The notes under the pieces are model-generated. The model worked only from the letters and a program-made list of their open reading frames with translations, did not search any database and had not been told where the DNA came from. From NCBI GenBank assembly GCA_024220505.1, contig JAKZZE010000012.1, positions 1 through 64,000 on the forward strand: a stretch of DNA of 64,000 nt, given 5' to 3'. This document shows, in pieces, positions 31,108-43,788 of this stretch. The DNA is from Rhizopus arrhizus (lineage: Eukaryota > Mucoromycota > Mucoromycetes > Mucorales > Rhizopodaceae). A program made the position numbers and the translations under genes. Numbering within the stretch: the first letter of the stretch is position 1; each line of letters opens with the position of its first letter.

Positions 31108-31412
31108 CACTGACAACAATATCTCAGTCAGGATAGATATTTTCATGATTAATGATGATCCGGTAAGTAATCGTCATTCCTTATTCAACATGCTCATATT
31201 ATCACTAACTATATTACAACCACGCCATCTTATTTGACTATGTGAAGTTAATATGAAGAAAGCTTAATATAAAAATCTAATCAAAGTATTTTATTGATCT
31301 GTGTTGGGAATAATGTTATAAATGATTCCAAGTTATGTCAGCATACTATTTAGGATCATATTTGATTCCTTTTACTATAATAAAATGACTATAATCTTAT
31401 GTATCCTTAACA
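31108..31412 (+). repeat. 3' part of an LTR-A family copy, plus orientation
   Basis: Matches the last 300 bases of 34065-34711, from ATATCTCAGTCAGG to CCTTAACA. The preceding bases end TCTACAACA, like those at 32435-32443, suggesting another LTR family joined here. Confidence 0.7.
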
Positions 31413-32590
31413 CAGACATACAAAAAAACAAATGAAAAGTTTTCATAATCATAATTATCGATGACACTTGCTAAAGTACCTGAATATTAGAAGAACGCTT
31501 ACAATAGAAGATATCAAGCCACTCACTCAATAAGATATAAATATCTGCCTTCAATTAGAATAATTTTTACTTTAACTTAAACTGAAATAAAGATCAGTCT
31601 CAAAAAGTATCCAAATTGTCTCTTGATCTTTGTTTCTACCTTTTCCTAAATTACTTTTACCATTATACAACACATTCTAGATAATACTGAAAACATGATG
31701 CCTTGGTGTATTAAAATGATCAACAAAGAGCCACTTCAAATCTATAACACCTGGAGAAACCGATTCACGTTATCCTTGCGTACACAACGCAAACTTCATA
31801 CCATTCTCAAAGGGTATTTCTATTAATGCACTATAGATGTATATATACCGCAACTCATTTGTAATTTTGTTATGTTCTGGTAAAGTAATTTAAAGGTAGC
31901 GATAAAAACCAAAGAATACTTTTTGAGACTGAACTTTATTTAAGACAATCTTAATTGTTAAAAAGAAATCAATACAAAGTCTACTATTTATATTCTTCTA
32001 TCAGTTGGCGGGTAAATGAGTAGTTATGAGCGTAGATCCAATAATTGACATGTTTGATTGAAGAATGATCACTGAATCGATTATGAAAATTTTTAATTCG
32101 TTGTTTTTATAGATCTTATTGTTCTTTAACTGATCTGGGAGAATTGTCCCGTCTTCATGGAGAGGAAAGATATATTTATATGAAATGCCTCCAGTCAGAT
32201 CAAAGTTGACTAGGTACCTGATCCATTATTATTCATTTACAGAATTGATGAATAGTAAAGGTCATGACTTATTTATTGTTCATGTTTACTTTATAGAATG
32301 AATCTAATTGTGATAGTTTTATATAAAATGAGGAAGATTATATTTTATTTGATAAAGATTTAAATTAATATCTTTTATCAATTTTAATATACTTCTTTTA
32401 GTTGTGATTATTCAATGTCCGTTATGATCAGACGCTGTTCTACAACAATTTTTACCGTTTTTTTTAAATACAAAATCTACATATAATAAGCCACAATGGG
32501 AACGGTTTCATATAGGAGCAAAGGCTTTAGTAAGTTTTGAGAGTGAGAGATACTTAAATGTTCTATATGATAAACTCATTAAAATATTAG
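31413..32590. other. LTR-rich non-coding mosaic
   Basis: AT-rich DNA with polyadenylation-like LTR segments (near 31560-31640) and a diverged repeat ending GTTCTACAACA at 32443, similar to 30960-31109. 30798-31107 is of the same type. No gene is supported. An ATG at 32499 could open the gene that follows, but the splice into 32591 is out of frame. Confidence 0.5.
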
Positions 32591-33116
32591 GCAGATTCCA
32601 AGATAAATTCTACCATCCATGCTTTCGATGCCGCACAAAAAGCAACACAGTCAGCCATTAATATACTTGCGACATCATTTGGCAACTGTCGAGAAAACCA
32701 AAATAGTACCGCTAGTAGCAGCACTGGGCAAATAAATAGCAATTTACTGGTGGGTGGTGAAACCAGCAACACCGCTTTTAATGACGTTGAAAATGAAGAT
32801 ATGTCTTGGGCTTCAATGAAGGAGGACGATGAATTAAAGTTTCACTACATTGCACACAAAAAAGTACTTTATATAAAATGCAAACACGCTTTATTTACTA
32901 ATTATTATTATCTTTAAAATAACGAACAGGCCGAGTCTGGATGTAATGCAGAACAAAAATATCTGACAGAGTTCAAAAGTGACGGAACCCCACTGTCCGA
33001 TCTTTATAAATTGTCTGCTAAATTACTGCTTAAAGATAAGCTCACCTTCCAGGAGGACGCACTTTTAACGTAAGTGCAGAGAACACTTGATGATACTTTT
33101 AATGAATTTACGCGTA

Positions 33117-33459
33117 TGGAAGTGTTTTAAGTATAAAAAATAGGACAAAGAAGAATTAACGAGACCGAACAATAGTTCTAAAGTCGAATACTTTTATTAA
33201 AGAAGGATTTCAAGGCTATTTACATTAGTTGAGCAAGACCTGAGATTAGATGACAAAAAATAGTTACGGCCGATATGATTTGACATGTATAAGAAAAATT
33301 TTATAAACTGATGATAGTAATAAACTGTCTAGATATAAACTGAAACATATTATTCAGGGCAGTTACTAATTATCAGGATCTATTCTTATTCAAATTCATT
33401 TGTAAAGATTTAGTCCAGAATGGTAAGACTGTATCTTATTGACATGTCAAAACATGACA
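33117..33459. repeat. solo LTR in an intron, TSD CGTA
   Basis: 343 bp, TGGAAGTGTTTTAAG...CATGACA, with CGTA at 33113-33116 and 33460-33463. Removing it leaves a normal intron of about 57 nt (33070-33470). An inverted, diverged copy is at about 35556-35893. Confidence 0.8.
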
Positions 33460-34064
33460 CGTATGTATAGACTCAGTTTATCTGGAATATATAATTATTT
33501 CCATCCGTTTACGACAGCAATGTACGCAACACATCTCAACCGACCCGCCCCTCCAAGACATACAAGCATATCAAATAAAGAATTGAACCCAGATTTGACG
33601 ACCATGCTATCAAAAATAATATCAAATAATGATATTAATGAAATACTCGCTACAATCCAAGAAGAAAAAGCAAAGCTCAGTAAGGCAAGGCAAAGACACA
33701 GTGATTTGTACATTATGCTATCAATCACAGAAAAAGTGTAAGTGCTTCGGTAAAATGATGACGATTTAATAATAATATTATATATACTAGTATGGAAGAC
33801 ACAGAGTATTGGAGCAGTGAACAAAGTGAACAAAAAATCACTTTTTATCGAAGGTTTTCAAGCTTGTTGGATGCATTATTTAACAATTGTGATATAAAAA
33901 TGGCAGAGTAAGTAGACTTATATAAAAGGGAAGAAAAAAGCAGGTTATCTAACAGCATTTAACTTTTTTCTTAGTGGTGAAACTGGATGTGAAAATTCGA
34001 GAAAGCAAATAGAAGTTAACAAGCGGCTGTTCAACACTGATGATATTTCTCCCTCATATCCCAG

Positions 34065-34711
34065 TGTTTAGGATAGGGGAGTTTTAGGTAAATATAATAT
34101 AGCAATCAAAGATAAAGAAATACTGTTAGAACTTGGTATCTCTTTATTAAGTTAAGATAACTATGATTGATTAAAAAAAATTCTACATGTAAAAAGTGAG
34201 AGTATTTATAGACATGATACGGATAAAGAATTAGGACAGATTTATAATCAACTTGACAGAATAGATGATTACTATTTCTACTTATTAGTTTAGCCTGTTC
34301 CTAGCTTGTATTGTCAATTATGCTATTGGGATGGTTTCAGATATAACTATTTAAGGAGACGGTACGGATGGATATAAAGATCCTTAGTTCCGTGATTGGA
34401 TATCATTGTTAACAATAATATCTCAGTCAGGATAAATGTTTTCATGACTAATGATGATCCGGTAAGTAATCGTCATTCCTTATTCAACATGCTCATATTA
34501 TTAATAAACTACATTACAACCATGTCATCTTATTTGACTATGTGAAGTAAATATGAATAAAGCTTAATATAAAAATCTAATCAAAGTATTTATTGATCTG
34601 TGTTGGGAATAATGTTATAAATGATTCCAAGTTATGTCAGCATACTATTTAGGATCATATCCGATTCCTTTTACTAAAATAAAGTGACTATAATCTTATG
34701 TATCCTTAACA
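34065..34711 (+). repeat. solo LTR (LTR-A, complete) in an exon, TSD CCCAG
   Basis: 647 bp, TGTTTAGGATAGGG...ATCCTTAACA, flanked by CCCAG at 34060-34064 and 34712-34716. Excision restores the reading frame of the host-type gene (SYP|RKID). Confidence 0.85.
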
Positions 34712-34970
34712 CCCAGGAAAATCGATCTTTTACTTAAACATGATGATAAAAGAAACATCGAATTGTGTTCAAATGAATGGAAACGAGCAAAGGTTACTAA
34801 AGAGATCAAGGTCAAACAACAATCCAAGAACCTCCGGGTTAATGCCTCTATCATCCACAACCTCCAATCAGAATATGGTCGATATTTTGATACTATTCTT
34901 GTAATGAATATAATAGGTAATCACTTTTTAAATAAAAGGCATTTTTATTGGATGTGTGTTAATTCTTATA

Positions 34971-35294
34971 CTGTAGCGGACAAATCTGGTGCACAAAGCT
35001 TTTTTTCGGCTTTTAACTACCAGTTCTTGCTCATGTTAGTTGCGATAGCTATGAAACTATACCAGATAGAACACATACTAAACCTTGCAACTTACGCGAA
35101 GTTCAATCATTGTATTGCTAAATATGAGGGAGAAACATGTTTTTTATTTATAAGAATACATATATTTAAAAAAAAACTTAAAAATAGTTAAAACCTAAAA
35201 ATTCGTATAATTGCCTCGTCGTTTCATAACAGCAGCAATTCGTTTTGGCATGCTTTCGTGGTATGGCTGAATATCAGTTTTAGTAAAAGAGTCC
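34971..35294 (-). pseudogene. 3' end of a Tc1-like element
   Basis: After TA (34969-34970) comes CTGTAGCGGACAAATCTGG, nearly the TIR of 28408-30344. On the minus strand, about 35190-35275 encodes IQPYHESMPKRIAAVMKRRG, a typical Tc1 transposase C-terminus, followed by a stop. It is truncated at 35295 by an LTR. Confidence 0.72.
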
Positions 35295-35555
35295 TGTTGT
35301 AAACATAGTTATTTTCTATATGATATCAGTTGTATTAAAATAAATAACGATACACAAAAAGATTAAACTATGATTGAACAATTCCACACTTTTCCAAATT
35401 TAGAACAATAAGATCAATATCTGTCATCCTAGAGAGTCTAATCAATTGTCAATCCCAAAAGTAATTAGATCAAAGTTAATTGACTGGTTATTATTTCTAT
35501 TGCTCAACTTCAGATACATATATTAGAACATCGACAAGCTTTAGCTTAATCATTG
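35295..35555 (+). repeat. partial copy of the 459-bp LTR
   Basis: Matches the first 260 bp of 27042-27500 with few changes, starting TGTTGTAAACATAG. It stops where the next LTR begins. Confidence 0.8.
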
Positions 35556-35893
35556 TGTCATGTTTTGATATGTCAATAAGGTACAGTTTCATTATTTCTG
35601 ACTAAATTTTTACAAATGAGTTTGAATAAAAATAGATCCTGATAATTATCACTGCCCTGAACAGCCAAGTTTCACTTAATATCCAGACAGTTTGTTACTA
35701 TCATCAGTTTATAAAATTTTTCTTATACATGTCAAATCATATCGGTCGTAACTATTTTTTGTCATCTAATCTCAGGTCTTGCTCAACTAATGTAAATAGC
35801 CTTGAAATCCTTCTTTAATAAAAGTATTCGACTTTAGAACTATTGTTTGGTCTCGTTAATTCTTCTTTATCTTATTTTTTAATAACTAATACA
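35556..35893. repeat. inverted diverged copy of the 343-bp LTR
   Basis: TGTCATGTTTTGATATG...ACTAATACA is the inverse of 33117-33459. No TSD is readable. 35894-35976 is the 3' flank of the acyltransferase gene. Confidence 0.75.
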
Positions 35894-35976
35894 CGTCAAG
35901 CAGCATTTCATTGATTTATTCTGTATTAATTGTTAGACTTTATTAATTTTTTCTATGTAAAGGTGCTTTAGTAGAC

Positions 35977-36478
35977 TTATGTTAGTCTGACTTTTTTTGC
36001 ATGCTCTTCAATAGTAGAATAAATCCTTTCTGTCACATTCTCAGCTTTTCCAGAAACAATCAATAATACGTCCAACTGTATATTAAAGTTAAAAAAATGC
36101 AAACGAGTTCTATAGCGAAACAATTTCCTTACTGTCATTTCCCAATTTCCAAGGATGTCAATATGGTCCGCAGCCTTATATCCTCCTCGAACATCCAATT
36201 TACTTGTACTTACTTCATGCTGGTATTCTCGAAGAATCACAGGGCTTTGTCCTGGGTTATATAGAGTTGCATGCTTTGTCCAACCTCCTGATGGTGTGCA
36301 CATATATCCAAGTGATAATAATGGGACAGTGCCATCACTGCAATCATAGTTGGCTTAATACATACATCTTATAGAAAATGTACACTTACCCATCAGAAAA
36401 TCGAATACCAGTTTCAATGCGTTGAACGGGGTCACTGACACTTGCATCAATATGCTATAATAATTATGCTTAACATCT

Positions 36479-36510
<32 letters not shown>

Positions 36511-38534
36511 GTTCAATGTATGTCGTTTGTATATTTACCAACAAAGGCGTTTTATTAGAAAAGTCTGTCAAGCTGGTTGTTACTGCGGATTTTTTCCTAG
36601 TTTGCTTTGTCTTTTTGGTGGACATGCACTCTGTCGTATTATTGGAGATATTGCACACCTTATCTGAATGTTCATCCATAATTGCATAATAATAACTTCG
36701 TTCAGTAGGGACACCAATACCATAAAAGCAATAAATCTTCATATTTGGAGCTATAAACAACAGCAAAATATTATTCATACACATATCTATGTCTTATTAG
36801 CTGTAAATACCTGCTGGCAAACGAGTTTCTAATGGGTTAGACCATTTTGTTGGATCACGATCATTTAACTTGAGTTGCTTAGGTGATGTAGTGACACCAA
36901 AAGAATAATTTGCGTACAATTGTTTTCCAAAGTTGGTGTCAGCACTTTTCACTAAAAGATCAATTGATTCGAGAACAGTGTAATTACGTATGAGAGGGTC
37001 GTTTGAGCCACTGGGTATATTGGTAGAGTTTTCGTTGAATCCTTCTGGACGGGGAACAAAGGAAATCATGTTACCAAATGTCTGATATTTTTCATTGTCT
37101 TCATCATCTGGAGCACTCTCTTTATGACCCCAAATAGTTTCTCCACCTTTAGGCAACATTGAAGCACCACCCATCCAAGATCTCATTAATTTTGATCGCT
37201 CACGACGTGAAAAAAATTTTTCTAATATATAAGCACCAAAGCTACCCAAGGCCATTGTATCTCTTGTTTCACCTATCATATATTATTTTATAGATGGGAT
37301 TCTGAAAACATGTGCATTCTTACCTGAAAGTAAAGAAGTAATAGCCTTTGGAACACCTAGTAAGGGAGCACCAATATTAATAAAAGACTCTATATGATCA
37401 TTAACCCAACGTGAACCACCCTGACCATGATCTTTACTTTCAACCCACTTTAAAAAATAAGGAAACATGGTACCACCTTTACTTTAAGATACAATTAAAG
37501 AATTATATAATTTTTGTACGGTCTTTGGTTTACCCATAGAATGTGTAATAATGACAGTCTTATAACCCGTTTGTTTTTTGGATAACTCAATTGTATTCTT
37601 TAACTTTGAAAAATAACCATCGCGTACTTCCAGATTTGAAAAAGATAAACGCCAATCATAAGAAGCAAAATGCATATTGTTTGTATCATAGCCAATAGCA
37701 GCCAAGTTTTCAATGACCTTTGCCCATACCCAATAACCTGTAATGAAATAATCGGCAGCTTCAACTCCTTTTTTTTCACGTGTCAATCAAATTTTTATGC
37801 TTTAAGGAAATTACGTAGTTTTCACCTTGAACAGCACGAATTTTATAACCGGGAGGATCGAGTCCTGTTTTAGGATCCAGCATAATATGCTCCGTCCAGC
37901 TTTCTTTATCCATCAATACAGATCTTACCATGGCTACTTACGTAATGGTTATTTTGTTTTGTGCTATAATGCACACTTACTCATTGTTCCCCATAGGCGT
38001 TTACGAAAATATTTCTTGGATTGTTCAGAGGTTCCCCAACTTTCAAGACCAGATGAAACAATACCTGGAATCATGACTACAGGATAATGCGGTTTTAAAT
38101 CAAGTGATTCTCTAAATGTGAGATAAATATACGTGTATGAATATGATATCATGGTTATACCTATATTGTAATGCAGGCATAAATGACATCTCTGTAGCAG
38201 GTGTAGGTAAAATTAAGTTGGTAAAATTACCCAAAAACTCATCAACTAATTCTGTTGCTGGCAAAATATTAGCAAGATCAATATCAGCCAGTTGAAGTAA
38301 AAGATAATCTTGAAAGCTATTGATGTGATTCTGAGCAACAGGTGTCGTTGAGGCAGCATACATAGCTAATAAGCCTACAGAGAGACCCACAATAAAATTG
38401 AACCGCTTACGGCTCCAGAATGGTCGCTCTTCTTTAAATATCACAGCAGCTGAATCTGCCATGATGTCCTCTGGAAGTTCACGTTCATCATATCTTACAC
38501 GCTTTTCTTGCTTTCTTTTTCTTAATTTGCCCAT
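35977..38534 (-). CDS. LRO1: phospholipid:diacylglycerol acyltransferase (PDAT), 699 aa
   Basis: PDAT moves an acyl chain from a phospholipid to diacylglycerol, making triacylglycerol at the ER; yeast Lro1 is the best-known member. Nine exons join in frame: 38161-38534, 37981-38111, 37828-37933, 37534-37769, 37324-37476, 36811-37272, 36539-36750, 36390-36454, 35977-36337. Residues 1-45 are basic and cytosolic; about 46-62 form one membrane anchor (FNFIVGLSVGLLAMYAA). The LCAT-type alpha/beta hydrolase domain shows PVVMIPGIVSSGLESW, YDWRLS, the nucleophile S281 (THSMG, where Lro1 has GHSMG), an Asp in DGDGTVP (D581) and His638 (ADHIDILGN). Length is close to yeast Lro1. One acceptor is an A-run and one intron holds a T-run of about 28. 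It appears intact and is probably functional. Confidence 0.93.
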
Positions 38535-38742
38535 ATTCAGAAAAGAAAAAAAAGAAAAAAAAAAGAAAAGAAAAGAAAATGATTGATTCTAAGAAAGATT
38601 GACCGATTTAGGGAAAAGAGGAAAAGGATTCCAAATACGTGATATTCCGGACATTCAAAAAAAAAAAAAGTTGCTTAATTCCACATTTTAATGTGTTTTT
38701 TCTTCTTCCTTTGCTAGATTTTTACTTCAAAGGGGGAATGAC
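38535..38742. promoter_or_regulatory. divergent promoter region
   Basis: Only 208 bp separate the start codons of the acyltransferase gene (-) and the membrane-protein gene (+). The gap holds purine-rich A/G tracts near 38540-38580 and a T/C-rich stretch near 38690-38725. Shared regulation is inferred from spacing. Confidence 0.55.
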
Positions 38743-41018
38743 ATGTTTGGAAACTCTAATGAAAGATTAAAGCCAATTGAACAAAAAAAAGAAAAACAAA
38801 CAGAGGATGTGTTTAGTTCAGAAAATAATAGTAATAGAGGCTGGTTGGAACCCACTTCTGTACAAGTGAATCCCTCTCGTTCAATAGATAGAAAGTCAAA
38901 GAAACCTAAAGAAATTACAAATAAGAAAGGTTCATAGTATAACCAATGCCGTATCAGTTTTTTCTTACTATTTAAATAGATGCATTAGGCGCTGTGTCTG
39001 ATGAAGATATATTAAAATTAGCCCAGTTGACTGCAATATTACCTGAAGTTAATAAACCAAAAAATAAAAATCACAGACATCTTTCAGGTATACCTGCAAA
39101 CAATACAATTCACTTAAGATTAATCAATGATAACACGTAGTGGAATTACAACCAAAAAGTGAACCATTAAAAGATGGTTATAATAGCCTGATGAGAATAC
39201 AACCTTCTGACAAGATCATAAGCAACGATCTATTGCCAAGCAAGTCTTCCTCAATTAAATCGAATAATAATAACCCAGAGATAATTATGGTGGATGGAGA
39301 AAAAAAGAGGTCTTCATGGTTATACAAATCCATCATAAAACCATATAAAAATAAACACAAAAGAAGATCAGATGAAATAATGGAAAATAATTCAGATATT
39401 GAAAGTAGCTCGATTTCATCCAATCATTCAAATGAAAATCAATCTATACCAGTAACGCCCAATACAAGTAATATCAGTGCAACAAGTAGTACGCTTGAAA
39501 AAAATCTTGAATACAATAACATTAGTAGAACGCATACGATTGATATCGCATCTATGATTCATAATAATAAGACAGATACCATTAACAGAAGACACTCATT
39601 TGATAGTTTACAATTTTTTGCTATTAGAGAAAATGAGGATACTGATTTTTTGAACTCATTTCATAACAAAACTACTGAAGATGATATTAATGAAGAAGAA
39701 AAACAAGGAGATGGAGAAGAGGAAATATATTATGATGATGGTGATGAAGAGGTAAGGGAAAGCAATATTATTTACAAGAAAAATGGACTAAAGCACAGAG
39801 TTATATAGCAAAGCATACAGGAAAATCATTTAAAAAAAGATGACGAAAAAATAACATTCAAATTTGACTATTATTCACTGCCTAATGAAGTAAAAAGCAT
39901 CATTGACGAATACGAACGACAAGGCAGGGCTATGAAGAAGAAAATGATGATAAAACACACCGGTTCTGTTGAAGAAGAAGAGCTTGAGGAAGAAGACGAT
40001 GAAGAGGACATGGAATATGTAGATGCAGCAGACATTATAGCAGGTTGTGTTGTGTCCCAAGACAATTATCAACCTAGAATGATTGCCATTGTGCATGCAT
40101 TGCCTTCAGACGCAATCGAGTTTAAAAAATTAGCTCAACTTTCATCATCGAACGTAGATAATGGACCTCTTTTAGATTTGCGAATATCAATGCTTGGCGA
40201 TGAAGCAGATGCACATTATGATACAATTCGAGATTTACTTGCTTCTGTAGAGACACAACTCGAGTCAGTAGAGACATTTCAATCCAAATCGCAAGAGTTT
40301 TTAGAAGAAAACCAAGGTATCATGGAGAGGCTTCATCTTGCGGATATTAATATACCCTCAGCTTATAAATATACTCACTCGGAACTGGTTTCTGGAGAAG
40401 AAAAGGATTTTTTTGATATGAAGCATGAAGAAATGATAACAATGATGAGTTTATTTAAAAAAGAATTACAAGACCTTCAAATTTCGTTGAAGGAGACGAA
40501 AGGATTGGTACACAATATACAGTCGGAAATGGATGATACAAGGAGCAAGATGGAAACGTACATAAAAGATATACCCGAATCACATTATTCTGCTGTAAAA
40601 AAGAAATCAAGGTTTATCAGTATACATCTTTTACTTATTTTAGTTTTATAGCTGAAGAAGTTGGAAGTAGATATAGAGTCGATATTATCAAAAAGAGCAA
40701 AAAACCCTTGGCTGGATACTGGTTATACTTTACTTTCATATTTGTTAACATGTAAATGTGTTATTGACTGATAAAACACATGATTAATGTAAATTAGTGT
40801 TTGCTCTTGTGGTATGGACTGTGATTTATATATTAAAATGGGCTAAAAAAGTTGTATTGTTTCCAAAGAAACTTTGGGTTACATATTCTGATTACACCAT
40901 TGAACGAAATAAGGCTGTTAGGAAAACAGGTGCTGAGGGCGTACCCCCATTCATTAGCAACAGGCAATCAGCCCATTTAACTCAAAGGATAGCAAAAGAA
41001 GGACAAAAGTTGTTGTAA
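38743..41018 (+). CDS. coiled-coil protein with one C-terminal membrane segment (670 aa)
   Basis: Six exons join in frame: 38743-38929, 38980-39087, 39141-39751, 39809-40594, 40652-40751, 40798-41018 (introns 46-57 nt). Residues 1-280 are polar, Ser/Asn-rich and probably disordered, with basic stretches such as KNKHKRRSDE. Two acidic runs follow (about 285-305 and 360-375, EEEELEEEDDEEDMEY). About 400-590 is predominantly helical with coiled-coil character (for example ELQDLQISLKETKGLVHNIQ). A hydrophobic segment at about 588-612 (LLSYLLTLFALVVWTVIYIL) is followed by a 60-residue basic tail. I do not recognise the family. The layout suggests a protein anchored in an internal or nuclear membrane with its long N-terminus in cytosol or nucleoplasm (inference). 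Confidence 0.8.
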
Positions 41019-41310
41019 AATACGGTACATTTTACCATTCCTTTTAATAACAGTGAATTTACACTATTTTGTATATATAATGGGGCTGGTAAACTTTATC
41101 GGTTTAAAGAAAATAAACTTCGTTTAGCAAAAAACAAATGTCATTTCCAGAAAAATAAATGTCACTAACCTAAATGAAAATTTCGTTTAGTACATTTATT
41201 GCTGTCGCTTTGTACTTGTTTTAATGCAATACCTGTACTAAATGACCAAAACGATAACCTTGTTAGAGGATTTTTTGTGATTTTCCTACTTTTGTTCTAC
41301 TTAAAGATGA
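41019..41310. other. 3' flank of the Fanzor-like gene
   Basis: No gene. Short direct repeats (AATGTCATTT/AATGTCACTA, TTCGTTTAG twice) lie near 41110-41200. In TnpB/Fanzor elements the guide-RNA sequence lies next to the nuclease gene, so this flank is a place to look for it; nothing here proves one. Confidence 0.4.
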
Positions 41311-43788
41311 TCAGTCTAAAGGATATTTTCTGGTGAAAAGGCTAGGACGTTCGCCAGTCTTTCTCAAACTATTTAGGATCTTGAGAAAATTCAATACGGC
41401 TGCTTGATCGCGATTCCAAAGTCTTCTTTTTATTCCTGTGGTTTGTTGTTCAAGACACGAGAGACTCTTACACCTAGTACTGCATTAGTTATCAAGAATT
41501 AATCTATATTTTTTTCTTTGGATTACCTCAGCAAACCATTGCATAGCACATCTGGCTTCTTTTTCCGTTGATAAGGGCAAGGGTTTGGCACGATTTTGAA
41601 TTTTTCTAATTCGTTTTCACAGGTTGGGCAATAGGAAGATGTTATGTATTCATTGATTAAGTAGATAACAAACCTGTTCTTCTTTAATATCCTGATTAAC
41701 CCCTTGCTTCTTGTCGGTTATTGATCCTTGGCATTAGGGGCGGACCAATTCCCAAAAAACTAAGACAGCATCTTGACCAAACTTTACTTTTAAGCTACGC
41801 ACCAATCTTTGATCATTCTAGCCAAAGAAGAGTTTACTTGAAAACTTCAATTGTCGAAAAAGTAAAAGCTGTAGCCTTTCTAATACTGTACTGATGGTCT
41901 TTTTGTAATTGCTTTGATGTGGTCGTCTATACATCTCTTTTGCCTGTCCTAGAAATTTGCTTTTCTCACTATCATCTAGTCTTTCTGAAATATGCTTTTG
42001 TTGTAGCATTGTTTGTAGGTAAATGGCATACAGTTGAGACTTTACAGAGCTATCAGTAGATTAATTCTCAGGTTGAGGGGAAAAACCACGGATTCTTGTT
42101 ATGAATAGATTTCCATAATCCAAATTACATTTTTGGTCGATTCGAAAGTCAAATTCGGATTCAGGGAAATATGTTTCTTTAGACTTTGTTGTCTTGTTTT
42201 CATAATATTCGTACAAAATGCTTTTTATTGATGCTCTTGTTTTAATGTACTGTACAAACTTTTTCAAGTTTACAGAGTTGGATTCAGGTCTAGACAGGAT
42301 TGCTTCGGCTTTCTGGACCACAAATGGTTGAGTACGCTTTCTTAAATATCTAAAGTGCCTTGAACATTTTGAGCGGTTGTTCTTGGTAAATATAAGTGCT
42401 TGCTTTTCTTCAACCGTGCTGGATTCTTTCATGCAGTATATCAAGTCCCGCCTTCCAGGGTCTATCAAGACACACTTGCCTTCAGTGCTCTTTAAGCGTA
42501 GAACTCTGGGTAACTTGAGAAAAAACCATTTGATTGCGTTCTTGATTGATCATCTAAAAGACCAACTTCAGGCATCTCATTTTTTTTTTTTTTTTTTTTT
42601 TTTGCGATGGCAAGCTTCACCTGATTGCAAGGTCGATAAACCTTCTTTCGGATAGCTTCTTTTATCACTTTACTACTAGACTTGTTTGCTTGCATTTCTC
42701 CTCTAAGACTCTATGCCTTTTCCTTCTTTTTAAATAACTCGTTTATCAAACTACGCAGCCTGTTTTTAAAATGAGCTTTAATGTTATTATAGTAGGCCGT
42801 TTGGATCTTCGTACACTCATACAAGGCTATTTGCTGAGCATATGTTAAGTTTTGGGGAGTATAACCAGCATCTTCAAAGTAAGCTTCTTTATATTTTGAT
42901 ATCAATCACCTATAGTTTTTGGTCGAATCCTTCAATCTTGTGCTATTTCCACCCTTTGAGAGAACAAGACTCAGAAAAACTTCAACAAAGATATCTTTTG
43001 TCACAAAGTGGTTCAGCGCAACATTTTCATTTGCTGTCAGCTCTTGTAAATATATATACTTTGTGAAGGCAAAGGTATATGTAACTAGTAAGTTGGTAGT
43101 GTGAACCAAATCATACAATGGCTGTAAATACACTGGTTTCCAAATATTTTTTACAGTTGTTTTAATTGTCATCACACGCTTGCTTATCTTCTTAGGGCCA
43201 TCTTTAATGTCACTTGTCTTGTCAACAGACACAGGGCAAAAACTTGACTTGACAGAAGTTGCAGCTGAATTAAAAACAGTTGGAATAGGTTTACTAGGCT
43301 TGGAGGAAGTTAGACTTGTTTTAGAAGCAGTTGCGCTTGACTCCACAGCAGCAGAAGTTGATTTGGTGATACGAAAAAAAAAAGACTTGGCTGATTCACC
43401 CAAAAAAGAGTCTTTTGACATCAGTTGCATCAAAATCGTCTCTGCTATATTCAAAGTCATAGTTATCAAGAGTGATCTTATTGAACATGGTAGCTTCATC
43501 TGTTGTAGAGATACCAGTACTACTTGTAGTGGTAACTTCAGAATCTGTAACTTTTCCTTTGCCTTTGAGCCTCTTTTGTGATCCACTCTGTGGAGTATTT
43601 TCTCTACCTGTGATGGGTTTCATACGTTAGACTAGCTGTTTACCTACATGAAGTTTGACAATGTAACTTACTTTCTCTTTTTCTAGCTGTTACAACTGGT
43701 TGGAGTCGTCATCTGAGTTGTCTTCTGCATATAGTTCAAACGAGTCTATAATAGTATCAATTTTGTGGTCATTGACATTTCGATCCAT
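41311..43788 (-). pseudogene. decayed Fanzor-like (eukaryotic TnpB) nuclease gene
   Basis: TnpB/Fanzor proteins are RNA-guided DNA endonucleases with a split RuvC domain and a zinc ribbon. In successive minus-strand frames I see an acidic N-terminus (MDRNVNDHKIDTIIDSFELY), a basic helical middle, a RuvC-I motif IDPGRRDLIYC (near 42440-42465), NWSAP (near 41740), INEYITSSYCPTCENELEKF with the CxxC of a zinc ribbon (near 41610-41670), a second cysteine region ending CNGLLR, and RRLWNRDQAAVLNF with the RuvC-III Asp near 41408. Breaks include a UAG at 42711-42713, frame changes near 43395, 42905 and 42060, and a stop near 41733. It is therefore a relic, but motif order and spacing remain full length. 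No TIRs were found by eye. Confidence 0.72.

Larger units (their letters stand above)
32591..34916 (+). pseudogene. D...ExK family gene (nuclease-like?), broken by LTR insertions
   Basis: Six exonic blocks join in frame: 32591-32863, 32930-33069, 33471-33737, 33791-33907, 33975-34064, then 34717-34916 after removal of an LTR. Introns have GTAAGT-type donors. The last block reads RKIDLLLKHDD...IELCSNEWKR...QQSKNLRVN, where D and E-W-K could be a PD-(D/E)XK core; this family assignment is tentative. One LTR (33117-33459) lies in an intron, another (34065-34711) in an exon, and a Tc1 fragment (34971-35294) begins in the following intron. The first exon is not found. The gene at 54592-56145 looks like a distant intact relative. 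Confidence 0.6.
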
